From positions 62,001 to 126,000 of the forward strand of contig NZ_BDBS01000015.1 of NCBI RefSeq assembly GCF_001613105.1: DNA of 64,000 nucleotides, given 5' to 3'. This stretch comes from Nocardia pseudobrasiliensis NBRC 108224 (GTDB lineage Bacteria; Actinomycetota; Actinomycetes; Mycobacteriales; Mycobacteriaceae). Below the pieces are notes generated by a model. It was given only the letters and a program-made list of their open reading frames with translations. It searched no databases and was not told the DNA's origin. The position numbers and the translations under genes were made by a program. Of the stretch, positions 9,226 through 20,663 are shown in pieces. The stretch's first letter is position 1. The number at the start of each line of letters is the position of its first letter.

Positions 9226-9338
9226 ATCGAACTACCCTATCGTGCGGCGAAAATCCTTTTGCGGGCCGCCCGGCCACTTGCTCGGGGTAACGAAAAAGCT
9301 TCTGTCGGTTTCGTCACAATTGCTCGAACGCCGCGGAA

Positions 9339-9770
9339 TTACAGCGACGCGAGCGCCAAGACCTCGCGCGCGATGTGCGGGGCGGCGGCGGCTACCGACA
9401 GCAGTCCGGCCGCCTTCAAAGCCTGATACCCGCCCACCAGATCGGTCGCGCGGTGCAAACCGAGCTGTTGCAGCGCGGCCGCCGCGAGCGAGGAGGTGTA
9501 GCCCTCCGAGCAGACCACGATCCATTCCACGTCATGGTCGGCGGCCAGGGCCAGTCGCGCGGAACTGGTCGGGTCCAACCGCCATTCCAGGACATTTCGC
9601 TCAATCACCAGGGCGCCGGGCAGTGTGCCCTCTTTCACGCGCTGGGCCTGCGGGCGAATATCGACCAGTAAGGCGCCGCGTGCGATCGCCTGCGGCAATT
9701 CGAAGGCATAGATCCGCCGGAGCTGTTCCCGGGCGTTCTCCAGCATGCGATCGATCGTCAGGTGGGTCAT
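9339..9770 (-). CDS. Rhodanese-like sulfurtransferase domain protein
   Basis: 143 residues forming one rhodanese domain: ALLVDIRPQAQRVKEGTLPGALVIER at the start and the active-site loop WIVVCSEGYTSSLAA with the expected catalytic cysteine. Such domains move sulfane sulfur or act as persulfide carriers. The start overlaps the cysteine dioxygenase stop by 4 nt (ATGA), so the two are translationally coupled. The pairing suggests shared handling of cysteine-derived sulfur, for instance clearing persulfide. Substrate is not determined. Confidence 0.88.
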   Translation of the reverse strand: MTHLTIDRMLENAREQLRRIYAFELPQAIARGALLVDIRPQAQRVKEGTLPGALVIERNVLEWRLDPTSSARLALAADHDVEWIVVCSEGYTSSLAAAALQQLGLHRATDLVGGYQALKAAGLLSVAAAAPHIAREVLALASL

Positions 9771-10384
9771 TTCGCATCGCCTTCCGGCTGATCAGTGAGG
9801 ACGGTCTTGGTCCGGCGCAGCGTGCCGTGGCCGGTGACCTCGTAATAGGACATGGCGGTGAGCGGGGGTGAATAGGCGTGCACCGACAGCGTGGGGTTGC
9901 CGGGCGTCGACGCACCGGCGAATTCATCGGGTGCGCGCACGACGTCGTGCACCCAGCCGAGCGGGAACGAGGCCTGGTCGCCCGCGGTCAGGGTGCGGTT
10001 GCGCAATTCCCGGCCGTTCCACCGATACTCCGACAGCGCCCCCGACAGCACGGTCAACGCGCCCAGCGACCCGGCGTGATCGTGCAGTTCGGTGGACTGG
10101 TCGGGCACCCAGCCGATCAGCCACACATCGACCTCATCATCGGCGGAAAGCCGTGTGGCCCAACGACTCTCGGTAGGCCAGCGCCCGTCGGCGGGCAGCA
10201 GATGATCGTAACGACCGGCCAGCACGTCCTCGGCGCCCTCATCGGTCAGCCGCAGCAGATCGGCCGGCCGCAGCCGAGTGGGCAGCGCGGAGGCCACGGC
10301 CCGCTCGGCAACCTCGGGCGCGAGCCGACCGGACGCCACGGCGGCAAGGGAATTGTGTACGGGGGTGATGACAGAGGAACGCAT
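9767..10384 (-). CDS. Cysteine dioxygenase type I
   Basis: 205 residues from MRSSVITPVH. A cupin fold with iron ligands His101 and His103 (STELHDHAGS) and His146 (LGWVHDVVR). The Ser-His-Tyr catalytic set appears as SVHAYSPPL (167-173). It oxidises L-cysteine to cysteine sulfinate using O2. The start is picked because it is preceded by CTGGAG and because the 17 residues upstream look non-coding. It is the first gene of an operon with the rhodanese. The 5' leader carries a Cys-Cys peptide and two stem-loops, which points to control by cysteine supply. Confidence 0.9.
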   Translation of the reverse strand: MRSSVITPVHNSLAAVASGRLAPEVAERAVASALPTRLRPADLLRLTDEGAEDVLAGRYDHLLPADGRWPTESRWATRLSADDEVDVWLIGWVPDQSTELHDHAGSLGALTVLSGALSEYRWNGRELRNRTLTAGDQASFPLGWVHDVVRAPDEFAGASTPGNPTLSVHAYSPPLTAMSYYEVTGHGTLRRTKTVLTDQPEGDAK

Positions 10385-10412
10385 GAGCGAAACTCCAGAA
10401 GAAGTGGACGGC

Positions 10413-10431
10413 CGGGGAACCTGAAGCCCCG
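10413..10431 (-). promoter_or_regulatory. Second stem-loop in cysteine dioxygenase leader
   Basis: CGGGG/CCCCG arms around a 9-nt loop, placed between the leader-peptide stop and the cysteine dioxygenase ribosome site. With the stem at 10440-10457 it can form the mutually exclusive structures expected for attenuation; the exact switch is not established. Confidence 0.45.
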
Positions 10432-10439
10432 ACAACGGT

Positions 10440-10457
10440 CGAGGCGAATCAGCCTCG
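10440..10457 (-). promoter_or_regulatory. Stem-loop over the leader-peptide stop
   Basis: Perfect arms CGAGGC / GCCTCG with a 6-nt loop. The 5' arm lies in the last codons of the leader peptide (after the two Cys codons), so a ribosome stalled at Cys would mask it. This is the geometry of leader-peptide attenuation. Confidence 0.55.
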
Positions 10458-10532
10458 ACAACACTCCTGGATGCTCACACGGAACGACACGGCCGAAAGT
10501 CTAGCAGCGTGAGATTTCCACACAAGCCCCAT
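10449..10532 (-). CDS. Leader peptide with Cys-Cys, upstream of cysteine dioxygenase
   Basis: A 27-codon frame from ATG to TGA ending in residues SIQECCRG, preceded by the ribosome site GGGGAAG five bases before the ATG. Two consecutive Cys codons near the end recall the polycysteine upstream frames known in mycobacteria and the short leader peptides before sulfur genes in Streptomyces. Ribosome pausing on Cys codons there couples cysteine level to expression of the next gene. The frame ends 64 bp before the cysteine dioxygenase start and overlaps a stem-loop. It is probably regulatory rather than a functional protein. Confidence 0.65.
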   Translation of the reverse strand: MGLVWKSHAARLSAVSFRVSIQECCRG

Positions 10533-10564
10533 GTTGGCTTCCCCACACGACTCCGTCGTGGGGG

Positions 10565-10702
10565 AACATGGGACGCGCCGTGTGGAAAACATGAGGCGCG
10601 ACGCGCGGGCAACACGGGACGCGGGGCGCGGGCAACATGAGGCGCGGCGCATGGCGAACATGGGACGCGTTGCGTGAGGAACATGGATGCGTCGCGTGGG
10701 CT
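10565..10702. repeat. 23-bp tandem repeat (minisatellite), six copies
   Basis: Six head-to-tail units of exactly 23 bp start at 10565, 10588, 10611, 10634, 10657 and 10680; each begins AACATG or AACACG and continues with a variable GGGACGCG/GAGGCGCG core. A seventh, decayed unit may follow at 10703. It lies between coaX and the cysteine dioxygenase leader, in DNA with no other gene. Being 23 bp long it cannot encode an in-frame repeat. Confidence 0.85.
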
Positions 10703-10726
10703 ACTTGGAATGCGAGCCCCCTCTTT

Positions 10727-10759
10727 CCCGCCGTGCAGCGCAGCGCGATGCACGGCGGG
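10727..10759 (-). terminator. Hairpin after coaX
   Basis: Perfect 11-bp inverted repeat CCCGCCGTGCA / TGCACGGCGGG with an 11-nt loop, 13 bp beyond the coaX stop. No U-run follows, which is common for actinobacterial terminators. It probably ends the pan/coaX transcript. Confidence 0.7.
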
Positions 10760-10771
10760 CCTACGCGACCC

Positions 10772-11566
10772 TCAACGCTTCCTCTGCTGGTTCCGCTCGT
10801 ACACCAACCGCAACCCCTCCAACGTCAGGTGTGGCTCGAGGCGGTCGATGGTCTCCGATTCGGGGACGATCAGTGCGGCATTGCTGCCCGTCGCGATGAT
10901 GGCGACGTCATCGCCGGCGAAGGCGTCGAATTCGTCGCGGATGCGGTCGATCAGGCCGTCGACCAGGCCGGCGAAGCCGAAGATCGCGCCGGATTGCAGG
11001 CATTCGAGGCTGTTCTTGCCGACCACCGAGCGCGGGCGGGCCAACTCCGCGCGGCGCAGGGCCGTGCGGGCCACCAGCGCCTCGGTCGACACCTCCATGC
11101 CGGGGGCGATACTGCCGCCGAGGAATTCGCCCTTGGCCGAGACCAGGTCGACACAGATGGCCGCGGGGCCGAAATCGACGACGATGGCCGGGGAGTTGAA
11201 GCGGTGGAAGGCGGCCAGGCAGTTGACGATTCGATCGGCGCCCACCTCCTTCGGATTGTCCACCAGCAGTGGGATTCCCGTGCGCACGCCGGGTTCGACC
11301 AGGACATGCGGCACATCGCCCCAGTACCTGGTCATCATGGTCCGCAGTTCGCGCAGCACCGGCGCCATGGTCGACAGCGCGGAGACGCCGATCACCTGAT
11401 CCAGCTGATCGCCCACCAAACCCCGTACGTGCATGGCGAATTCGTCGGCGGTCAGCAGCGGATTGGTGTGCATGCGCCAGGTGTTCACCAGTTTCGCGTG
11501 CGAACCGCTACCGGAGAACAGCCCGATCTCGAGGCTGGTGTTGCGGACGTCGATCGTCAGCAGCAT
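10772..11566 (-). CDS. coaX: Type III pantothenate kinase
   Basis: 264 residues of the ASKHA fold: phosphate-1 motif [16 protein letters not shown] at the N-terminus, the central [15 protein letters not shown] stretch with its conserved Asp, the [12 protein letters not shown] nucleotide motif and the [11 protein letters not shown] segment. CoaX phosphorylates pantothenate in the first step of CoA synthesis, cannot use ATP analogues like CoaA, and needs a monovalent cation. It is the last gene of the panC-panD-coaX run, 16 bp after panD, so pantothenate production and its first use are co-transcribed. M. tuberculosis has the same order. The phosphate loop reads DFGPA rather than the more usual DFGTA, probably harmless. 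Confidence 0.93.
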   Translation of the reverse strand: MLLTIDVRNTSLEIGLFSGSGSHAKLVNTWRMHTNPLLTADEFAMHVRGLVGDQLDQVIGVSALSTMAPVLRELRTMMTRYWGDVPHVLVEPGVRTGIPLLVDNPKEVGADRIVNCLAAFHRFNSPAIVVDFGPAAICVDLVSAKGEFLGGSIAPGMEVSTEALVARTALRRAELARPRSVVGKNSLECLQSGAIFGFAGLVDGLIDRIRDEFDAFAGDDVAIIATGSNAALIVPESETIDRLEPHLTLEGLRLVYERNQQRKR

Positions 11567-11582
11567 CGATGCGACCCGCCGC

Positions 11583-12002
11583 TCACGCGAAGGTGAGCTT
11601 GCGCGGCGAGGTCAGACCCGACCCCTCCGGGGCGTGCGCCGGATCCGAGCCCAGCTCCACCTGCCGATTGCGCTCGTCGACGAACACCACGCGCGGCTGG
11701 TACTCCCGGACCTCGGCCTCGTCCATCATGGCGTAGGCGATCAGGATCACCAGATCGCCCGGCTGCACGAGATGCGCTGCGGCGCCGTTGATTCCGATGA
11801 CCCCCGAACCGCGCTCACCCGCGATCACATAGGTCTCGAGCCGGGCGCCGTTGGTGATGTCGACAATGCAGACCTGCTCACCCTCCAGCAGATCGGCGGC
11901 GTCCATCAGATCCGGATCCACGGTCACCGAACCCACATAGTGCAGATCGGCGTGCGTGACCGTGGCGCGGTGGATCTTGGATTTCATCATGGTGCGCAAC
12001 AT
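11583..12002 (-). CDS. panD: Aspartate 1-decarboxylase precursor
   Basis: 139 residues. The self-processing site Gly-Ser is seen in [11 protein letters not shown] (Gly24-Ser25), where cleavage generates the pyruvoyl cofactor. The substrate-binding [20 protein letters not shown] follows. PanD makes beta-alanine for pantothenate. The C-terminal tail (about 115-139) is the flexible segment whose mutations give pyrazinamide resistance in M. tuberculosis. It lies 14 bp downstream of panC. Confidence 0.96.
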   Translation of the reverse strand: MLRTMMKSKIHRATVTHADLHYVGSVTVDPDLMDAADLLEGEQVCIVDITNGARLETYVIAGERGSGVIGINGAAAHLVQPGDLVILIAYAMMDEAEVREYQPRVVFVDERNRQVELGSDPAHAPEGSGLTSPRKLTFA

Positions 12003-12016
12003 CGTCGTCGCCTTCC

Positions 12017-12964
12017 TTACGAGAGTGCCTGGGTGGCGGCAGCGTCGGGGGTGGTGGGGTGGCCGTCTATCGGAACGCCGACGGTGACGGCCATATTGTC
12101 GATGAGCCGGGTCGCGCCGACGCGAGCGGCGACGAGCAGGCGGGCATTGCCGCTGGCGGGAATCTCCCCCAGATCGGCCCCGCGCAATTCCAGATAGATG
12201 ACCTCGATCTCGGGCTTGGCGTCGAGCACCGCGCGCGCGGCCCGCAGCACCCCGTCGGGACCGAGTCCGGCGGCATGACGACCCGCGGCCAGGGCGGCCG
12301 ACAGCGCCGCCGCCAGTTCGCGCTGCACCGGATCGAGATAGCGATTGCGCGAGGACATGGCCAAGCCGTCGTGCTCGCGGACAGTGGCGACCGGAACGAT
12401 CGAGACGTCGAAGTTCAAGTCCCGCACCATCTGCCGGATCAGGATCAGCTGCTGATAGTCCTTCTCACCGAAGAACGCCTCGTGCGGGTGGACGATCTGC
12501 AACAGCTTGGCGACCACAGTCAGCATGCCCGCGAAATGACCCGGCCGGGTCACGCCGTCGAGCTGGTCGCCCAGCGGTCCGGGATGCACCGAGGTGCGCC
12601 GCCCGTCCGGATACATCTCGGCCTCGCTCGGTGCGAAGACCAGTTCCACGCCTTCGGCCCGCAGCAGTTCCACATCGGTGTCCAGCGTGCGGGGGTACTT
12701 GTCGAAATCCTCGTTCGCGCCGAACTGCAGCGGATTGACGAAGATCGACACGACCACGACCTGATTGGTCCGCTTGGCCCGGCGCACCAGTTCCAGATGC
12801 CCCTCGTGCAGCGCGCCCATCGTCGGCACGTACCCGACCTTGCGGCCGACCGAGCGCAGCGCGTTCACCACGGTGGTGACCGTGCCGGGATCGTGCAGCA
12901 CCGTCAGCTCCCCGGGTCGATACGAGCCGCGCAGCGCCTGCAGGCGAGCATTCGGACCGGACAT
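12017..12964 (-). CDS. panC: Pantothenate synthetase (pantoate-beta-alanine ligase)
   Basis: 315 residues of the HIGH/KMSKS nucleotidyltransferase fold. Diagnostic segments are [18 protein letters not shown] (ATP site), [25 protein letters not shown] (pantoate site), [10 protein letters not shown] and the KMSKS-like [13 protein letters not shown]. It condenses pantoate with beta-alanine using ATP. Start ATG shares one base with the stop of the upstream DUF2520 gene, so they are coupled. Order identical to M. tuberculosis. Confidence 0.96.
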   Translation of the reverse strand: MSGPNARLQALRGSYRPGELTVLHDPGTVTTVVNALRSVGRKVGYVPTMGALHEGHLELVRRAKRTNQVVVVSIFVNPLQFGANEDFDKYPRTLDTDVELLRAEGVELVFAPSEAEMYPDGRRTSVHPGPLGDQLDGVTRPGHFAGMLTVVAKLLQIVHPHEAFFGEKDYQQLILIRQMVRDLNFDVSIVPVATVREHDGLAMSSRNRYLDPVQRELAAALSAALAAGRHAAGLGPDGVLRAARAVLDAKPEIEVIYLELRGADLGEIPASGNARLLVAARVGATRLIDNMAVTVGVPIDGHPTTPDAAATQALS

Positions 12965-13962
12965 CAGTTTCCTTTCTCCACCTGATCGGGGCCCTCCGCG
13001 GTTACGCTCCGCTGCCGCGTACGGGCCTGATCGATCAGGTGGGGCCCCTCCAGTAATTCGATCAGAGCGGGGTTGGTACGGGCGCGCTCGGCCGAGCGCA
13101 GCGACAGTGCGCGATAGCCCGCGGCCAATTGGGAATCGACTTCGGCCAGGGCCTTCAGATGCGCCGCGACCGCCTCGACATCGCCGCGCGCGACCGGACC
13201 GGTCAGCGCGGCCTGGCCACGACGCAGCGCGTTGTCCAGCGCCGCCGAGGCCAGCGGGGCGAGCATGCGCTCGGCCAGGCCGTTGGGCTGATCGTCGACC
13301 AACTGCTGACCGAGCAGACCCGGACCCGCGAGCGCGGCGCGCAGTGCGGCGACCGCGTCCACGATCAGCGTGACGAGATGATTGCTGCCGTGCGCGAGCG
13401 CGGCGTGATACAGCGTGCGATGGTCCTCGGGCACCCGGACCGGCTCGCCGCCCATCTCGATCACCAGCGATTGCGCGATGGCGTAACCGACCTCGTCGGC
13501 GGCGGTGATGCCGAAACAGGCATTGCCCAACCGGGCGACATCCTCGTCGTAGCCGGTGAAGGTCATGGCCGGATGCACCGCCAGCGGGCGCGCGCCGCGC
13601 TCGGTCAGCGGGGCCAGTACACCGATGCCGTTGGCGCCCGAGGTGTGCAGCACGATCGTGCCCGGCCGAACTACCCGCGCCGACGCCAAACCGCCGACCA
13701 GCCCGGCCAATTCGTTATCGGGCACCGCGAGCACCAGCAGTTCGCTGCGCGCGGCCACCTCCTCGGCGGGCAGGATCCGCGAATCCGGCAGCCGGGTGCG
13801 GGCGCGCTGCACCGAGGCATCGGAAATCGCGGTGACGCCGAACACGATGTGCCCGGCGCGTTCGAGCGCCGCGCCCAGTGCCGATCCGACGCGTCCCGCC
13901 GAGACGATTCCCACCGTCAAACGTGCAGGCGCAGGGTCACTCCCAGAATTATCCGAGGTCAC
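12964..13962 (-). CDS. Rossmann and DUF2520 domain oxidoreductase-like protein
   Basis: 332 residues. The N-terminal Rossmann domain has [22 protein letters not shown] (NAD(P)-binding glycines). The second half, from about residue 130 ([17 protein letters not shown]...), is an alpha-helical DUF2520 dimerisation-type domain. The layout is that of ketopantoate reductase/ProC-like dehydrogenases. Its stop overlaps the panC start by one base and the same pair occurs as Rv3603c-panC in M. tuberculosis. Since no ordinary panE is visible here, a role as ketopantoate reductase is an attractive inference, not shown. GTG start. Confidence 0.85.
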   Translation of the reverse strand: MTSDNSGSDPAPARLTVGIVSAGRVGSALGAALERAGHIVFGVTAISDASVQRARTRLPDSRILPAEEVAARSELLVLAVPDNELAGLVGGLASARVVRPGTIVLHTSGANGIGVLAPLTERGARPLAVHPAMTFTGYDEDVARLGNACFGITAADEVGYAIAQSLVIEMGGEPVRVPEDHRTLYHAALAHGSNHLVTLIVDAVAALRAALAGPGLLGQQLVDDQPNGLAERMLAPLASAALDNALRRGQAALTGPVARGDVEAVAAHLKALAEVDSQLAAGYRALSLRSAERARTNPALIELLEGPHLIDQARTRQRSVTAEGPDQVEKGN

Positions 13963-14074
13963 CGTTGTCCTCTCGATGTCGTTCCAGTCCCGCTGTGCGG
14001 GTACCGGACGTTACCGAGTCGAGAATAGGGCGGGCGCCGCGCCGCGCACAGAGCCGGGCCCGGTGATATTCACC

Positions 14075-14899
14075 TCAGCGACCGCTCTGCTCGGAGCGCA
14101 GATTGGCCATGATCTCGGCGACCGACAGCCGCCGACCGGTTGGATCCTCGCCATCCTCGGTCTCGGCGCGACGGCGACGCCGCGCGCCGGAGGTGCCGAC
14201 CGACGCGCGGCGCTCGGGGGCCGGGCGGGTGGGCGGTTCGTCGTCGACCTGTTCGGCCGACACCACGGCGGTCTCCGCGGTGACCGGATCGTCGTAGGGG
14301 CTGGCGAAGGCGGGCGGCTCGGGATGATCGGAATCGAAGACCGGTGTGACATTCAACGGGACCGCGGGCGCGTTCCAGGCGTCCCAGGTATCGGTTTCAC
14401 GCGAGTTATCGTTCGCCGTATCGGCGCTGGGCAATTCCTGAATCCGGATCGCGTCGGCGTGCAGGGCCGGACGCGGATTCGGCAGATCGCCGTCGAACAG
14501 CCGCTGCAGGCTTTCCCGCAACACGGCCAACTCACCGCGCAGCGCGGCCAATTCGGTGGCGTCGGCGCCCACCTCCCGGCGCACCCGCGCCTCGACGCTC
14601 AGCTCGTATTCGCGCCGCGCGCTGATCTCGCGCTCCAATTGCAGCTCGTACACCCGCTGCAGGTCACGGGCCTTGGCCTGATCGACCGCGGCCTCGCGTC
14701 GATAGCGGGTCGCGGCCAGCGCGCCGATCACCGCGGCCCACAGCGCGACGACCAGTCCGACCCGAATCAATTGCAAGCTGGTGCTGAATATCAGAAACAC
14801 GCTGGCAATCAGTCCGAGCAGGATGAGCGCTCCGATGACCAACTTTCCCGCGTCCTCCCGCCGTCGACGGGAAGTACTGCTACGGGCGGGTGAAACCAT
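14075..14899 (-). CDS. Membrane-anchored protein with coiled coil (Rv3604c-like)
   Basis: 274 residues. A basic N-terminus (SRRRREDAGK) is followed by two closely spaced transmembrane helices (LVIGALILLGLIASVFLIF and a second hydrophobic run). Then comes an arginine/glutamate-rich helix likely to form a coiled coil (DLQRVYELQLEREISARREYELS) and an acidic, proline-rich C-terminal half. By position it equals Rv3604c, a conserved actinobacterial membrane protein of unknown role (DUF6779-type). Start MVSPARS is chosen over upstream ATG codons that would overlap the neighbour. Function unknown. Confidence 0.8.
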   Translation of the reverse strand: MVSPARSSTSRRRREDAGKLVIGALILLGLIASVFLIFSTSLQLIRVGLVVALWAAVIGALAATRYRREAAVDQAKARDLQRVYELQLEREISARREYELSVEARVRREVGADATELAALRGELAVLRESLQRLFDGDLPNPRPALHADAIRIQELPSADTANDNSRETDTWDAWNAPAVPLNVTPVFDSDHPEPPAFASPYDDPVTAETAVVSAEQVDDEPPTRPAPERRASVGTSGARRRRRAETEDGEDPTGRRLSVAEIMANLRSEQSGR

Positions 14900-14969
14900 G
14901 TCCGCGAGGATAGCTCGGTTGACAGATTCCGGCTCGGAGCTGCGGCGGTGATTCCGCGAAGAAAACTTG

Positions 14970-15449
14970 CTAGGAGGTTGCTGGTTCATCGGGCGGTTCA
15001 CTCGGAGCGCGACAGCAATACTCCAGCCACAGCGCCGCGGCCACCAACGCCAGTCCCGCGATCAGGCCGACGATCGCGCCCGGCGTGTCCGCCGCGGCCG
15101 CGCGCAGCGCCGATCGCTGCGGGAACACCCAGATCAGAAAGCCCAGCCAGACACCCGCGGCCAGCGAGCCCACCAGCGCCGAGGCCTTGGCCAGCGCGAC
15201 CGCCCGCGCCGCGGTGATCGGATGTAGCTGTTTGGGCCCGTCGCCGATGCGGTCATCGTGGACGCGGGTGCGAATCATGAACGCCAGCACGGCCTCCAAC
15301 GCGGCCACCGGATACAGCGAGGCGCCCGCGATCACCGTGATCGGTGGGAAGCTCGAATACGCCCAGCGGGTGGCGACCCAGGCCACGACGGCGGCAACCA
15401 GCACATTCGCGGTCAGGTCCAGCGCCCGCGTCGGCTTCATGACATTCAT
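14970..15449 (-). CDS. DUF3180 family membrane protein
   Basis: 159 residues, four predicted transmembrane helices (ANVLVAAVVAWVATRWAY; ITVIAGASLYPVAALEAVLAF; ALVGSLAAGVWLGFLIWVF; AIVGLIAGLALVAAALWLEY). Conserved features of DUF3180, such as the GPKQLHPITAARAVALAKASA cytoplasmic loop, are plain. Its ATG overlaps the folK stop (ATGA), so it is translated with the folate genes, as Rv3605c is. Function unknown; a transport or membrane role can only be guessed. Confidence 0.85.
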   Translation of the reverse strand: MNVMKPTRALDLTANVLVAAVVAWVATRWAYSSFPPITVIAGASLYPVAALEAVLAFMIRTRVHDDRIGDGPKQLHPITAARAVALAKASALVGSLAAGVWLGFLIWVFPQRSALRAAAADTPGAIVGLIAGLALVAAALWLEYCCRAPSEPPDEPATS

Positions 15450-15970
15450 GACCGGGCCGCTCGCAGGGTGAGCTCGGTCAGTCGCACGCCCTCGACCTCG
15501 GCGGAGTCCAACCGCGCCAGCCATTCCCGCACCGGCAACTCCTGGCCGTCGGCTTCCAACACCGCCTCGGGCTCCACCTCGAGCCACGGCATCAGCACGA
15601 AGGCCCGATTGTGCGCCTGAGGATGCGGCAGCGTCAGCGTGGGATCGCCGCTGTGCAGCACGCGCTGCCCGGCGACGCATCGGATCACGTCGACATCGAG
15701 CGTTCGCGCGCCCCAGCGCACCTCGCGCACCCGACCCGCGGCCTGTTCGAGAGCCTGCCCGCGCAGCAGCCAGTCCCGCGCCTCGGCGGTCGGATCGTCC
15801 ACGATCACAACGGCATTCAGATAGTCCTGCTGCGGGACCCCACCCCAGGGCGCGGTCGAGTACACCGATGACACCGCGACCAGATACGGCGCGAACGCGT
15901 CGACGACCCCGCGCAGATGGGCGAGCCGATCGCCCAGATTGGAACCGATCGACAGGACCGCGCGGCTCAC
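15446..15970 (-). CDS. folK: HPPK, 6-hydroxymethyl-7,8-dihydropterin pyrophosphokinase
   Basis: 174 residues from a GTG start ([15 protein letters not shown]). The family signature [12 protein letters not shown] carries the two Asp residues that bind Mg-ATP, and the late [15 protein letters not shown] segment closes the pterin site. Transfers pyrophosphate from ATP to the pterin, one step before dihydropteroate synthase. Start overlaps the folB stop (GTGA), stop overlaps the next start (ATGA). A longer frame upstream is an overlap artefact. Confidence 0.94.
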   Translation of the reverse strand: MSRAVLSIGSNLGDRLAHLRGVVDAFAPYLVAVSSVYSTAPWGGVPQQDYLNAVVIVDDPTAEARDWLLRGQALEQAAGRVREVRWGARTLDVDVIRCVAGQRVLHSGDPTLTLPHPQAHNRAFVLMPWLEVEPEAVLEADGQELPVREWLARLDSAEVEGVRLTELTLRAARS

Positions 15971-16341
15971 GCCCGCACCTCGCGGCGACGGGTGGCGACC
16001 ACTCGCACATCCTCGAAGGTGTGCGGGATCGGGGCCGACGGCTTGTGCACGACCACCTCGGCCGCGCTCACCCGGGAATCGGTCATGACCTCGTCGGCGA
16101 TCTCGGAGACAACGGTCTCGATGAGATTGCGCGGCGGTCCCTGCACGATGGCGACCGCGCGCCCGGCCAGTTCGCCGTAGTCGACGGTGGCCGAAAGATC
16201 GTCGGAGGCCGCGGCTTTCGCGAAGTCCAGCCAGAGGGTGATGTCGACGACGAACTCCTGGCCGTCGCGGCGCTCGAAATCGAAGCAGCCGTGATGGCCG
16301 TAGGCGCGCAGCCCGCGCAGTTCGATGCGATCGGTACTCAC
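15967..16341 (-). CDS. folB: Dihydroneopterin aldolase
   Basis: 124 residues beginning with GTG ([23 protein letters not shown]). The GxHG-type substrate loop and the [14 protein letters not shown] helix with the catalytic Glu region are family hallmarks, as is the [14 protein letters not shown] end. Converts dihydroneopterin to hydroxymethyl-dihydropterin plus glycolaldehyde. It overlaps folP upstream and folK downstream by 4 nt each (GTGA). Confidence 0.94.
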   Translation of the reverse strand: MSTDRIELRGLRAYGHHGCFDFERRDGQEFVVDITLWLDFAKAAASDDLSATVDYGELAGRAVAIVQGPPRNLIETVVSEIADEVMTDSRVSAAEVVVHKPSAPIPHTFEDVRVVATRRREVRA

Positions 16342-17207
16342 TCGGCTCCCTGTCGAACTCGTTCGGCTCGCCGCCAGGCGTCGGCGACGGCGATGGCATC
16401 CACCGAGGCGCGCACATCGTGCACCCGCACGCCCCAGGCGCCGTGCCGCGCGACCAGCGCGGAGATGGTGGCGGTGGCGGTTTCGCGGCCGTCGGGCGGA
16501 CGCGGGCCGGACTCGTCGGCCAGCAGCGCGCCCAGGAAACGTTTGCGCGAGGCGCCGATCAGGATCGGCAGTCCGCGCGCGACCAATTCGGGCAGCGCCG
16601 CGAGCAGCGCCCAATTGTGCTCGGCGTTCTTGGCGAAACCCAGACCGGGATCCAGTACCAGACGATCGGGATGCACCCCGGCGGCCATGGCCAGATCCAC
16701 CTGCATGGACAACTCGTCGAGCACCTCGGTGACGACATCGTCGTAATGTTCGGCCGGACCGGTGTGGCGATAGTCCGCGCTCGCGCGCCAGTGCATGAGG
16801 ATCCACGGAACCTCGGCCGCGGCAACGACTTTGACCATATCGGGATCGGCGCGCCCGCCCGAGACGTCGTTGACCACCGATACACCCGCCGAGATCGCGG
16901 CCTCGGCCACCGCCGCGCGCATGGTATCCACGCTGGTCGGCACGCCCGCGGCGACCAGCTCGCGAATCACCGGAACCACCCGCGCGGCCTCGGCCTCCGG
17001 ATCCACTCGCACCGCACCGGGCCGGGTCGACTCACCGCCCACGTCGACGATGTCGGCCCCGGCCTCGTACAGCTCGAGGCCGTGCGCGACGGCCAGGCCC
17101 GGATCCAGATAGCGGCCACCGTCGGAGAACGAATCGCTGGTGACGTTCACCACGCCCATCACCACACAGGAACGCCCGCCGCGCGGGGTGACGAGTCGTT
17201 CGGACAT
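16338..17207 (-). CDS. folP: Dihydropteroate synthase
   Basis: 289 residues of a TIM barrel. Both signatures are present: [16 protein letters not shown] (pABA/pterin site) and [17 protein letters not shown], plus [17 protein letters not shown] and [12 protein letters not shown] with the catalytic Lys/Arg. This is the sulfonamide target that joins pABA to the pterin. The start used is ATG (MSERLV); a GTG 15 bases upstream overlaps the folE stop in the same GTGA fashion as other genes of the run and may be the real start. Confidence 0.94.
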   Translation of the reverse strand: MSERLVTPRGGRSCVVMGVVNVTSDSFSDGGRYLDPGLAVAHGLELYEAGADIVDVGGESTRPGAVRVDPEAEAARVVPVIRELVAAGVPTSVDTMRAAVAEAAISAGVSVVNDVSGGRADPDMVKVVAAAEVPWILMHWRASADYRHTGPAEHYDDVVTEVLDELSMQVDLAMAAGVHPDRLVLDPGLGFAKNAEHNWALLAALPELVARGLPILIGASRKRFLGALLADESGPRPPDGRETATATISALVARHGAWGVRVHDVRASVDAIAVADAWRRAERVRQGAE

Positions 17208-17218
17208 CGCCCGCCCAC

Positions 17219-17854
17219 TCACTTCCGCAGGATCAGATCGAGCGCCTCGGCACGCGAGGAGGCGCTGGACTGCAGGATTCCGCGCACCGCCGAGGTGGTG
17301 GTGCTCGCGCCGGGTTTGCGGATACCACGCATCGCCATGCACAGATGTTCGGCCTCGATGACCACGATCGCGCCGCGCGGATCCAGCTTGCGCATGACCG
17401 CGTCGACGATCTGGCTGGTCAGCCGCTCCTGCACCTGCGGGCGCTTGGCGTACAGATCGACCAGCCGGGCCAGTTTGGACAGACCGGTCACGCGGCCGTG
17501 CGTACCCGGGATGTAGCCGACGTGCGCGACACCGTGGAACGACACCAGGTGATGCTCGCAGGTCGAGTACATCGGAATATCGCGCACCAGAACCAATTCC
17601 TGATGCCCCTCGTCGAAGGTGGTATTCAGCACCGAATCGGGCTCGGTGAACAAGCCCGCGAAGATTTCGCGATAGGCGCGCGCGACCCGGGCGGGGGTAT
17701 CGCGCAGCCCGGGGCGGTCAGGATTCTCACCGACGGCGAGCAGCAGCTCCCGAACCGCCGCCTCCGCGCGTCCCTGGTCGAACGGGCGGCCCGTCTCGAT
17801 GGCGACCTGAGCGTCGATATCGGGTTCTGTGACGACACGGTTGTTGGCCGACAC
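17219..17854 (-). CDS. folE: GTP cyclohydrolase I
   Basis: 211 residues. Zinc and substrate motifs are clear: [22 protein letters not shown] (Cys-His-His ligands), [23 protein letters not shown] and the late [16 protein letters not shown] with the second zinc Cys. It converts GTP to dihydroneopterin triphosphate, first step of folate synthesis. First of four tightly packed fol genes and downstream of ftsH after a hairpin. Confidence 0.96.
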   Translation of the reverse strand: MSANNRVVTEPDIDAQVAIETGRPFDQGRAEAAVRELLLAVGENPDRPGLRDTPARVARAYREIFAGLFTEPDSVLNTTFDEGHQELVLVRDIPMYSTCEHHLVSFHGVAHVGYIPGTHGRVTGLSKLARLVDLYAKRPQVQERLTSQIVDAVMRKLDPRGAIVVIEAEHLCMAMRGIRKPGASTTTSAVRGILQSSASSRAEALDLILRK

Positions 17855-17892
17855 TCGGGGACACCTCCAAAATCTGCGTTCATAGCGCCGGT

Positions 17893-17916
17893 CGGCACCG
17901 GCCGCAGCCGGTGCCG
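17893..17916 (-). terminator. Hairpin between ftsH and folE
   Basis: Perfect arms CGGCACCGGC / GCCGGTGCCG with a CGCA loop, about 45 bp after the ftsH stop and about 40 bp before folE. It may end or attenuate ftsH transcription. Confidence 0.65.
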
Positions 17917-17960
17917 GTTACCTCTCGGCACCTCGACCGTCGAGCCTAATCACCGGTCGG

Positions 17961-20339
<2,379 letters not shown>

Positions 20340-20663
20340 AGAGCGTCGGCCGGCGGGCCAGTCCTTTCCGGTAATTCCGGTTCGTGCCTACGATGCATCG
20401 AGCGGTGCCGCATCCGCGTTCGGACCGACCGGGTGCGACCGAACGGATGCGGACAAGCCACGTTACCGCGTACGGTCTACTCGATACATCGCGCAGTTCG
20501 GCACCTTATGCAGTTCGACAAGTAAACGGTCGGAGAACAGCGGTGGTTCCCGGCCTGTGCTCGAACCGACAAGAACTTTGTGCGTTCCTGTCGGACCGAA
20601 GTGGTCACAATGATGACATGCAAGCTCCATTGTGATCGACGACACAGCCCGAGTGCAGGGGGT
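20340..20663. other. Divergent promoter region of ftsH and the PH-like gene
   Basis: 324 bp between two divergent starts; it must contain both promoters. I see no convincing -35/-10 pair, strong hairpin or repeat. The frames crossing it extend from the neighbours and lack family features. Confidence 0.4.

Noticed and set aside
10565..10702. CRISPR array at the 23-bp repeats
   Set aside because: Units are head-to-tail without unique spacers and no cas gene is near.
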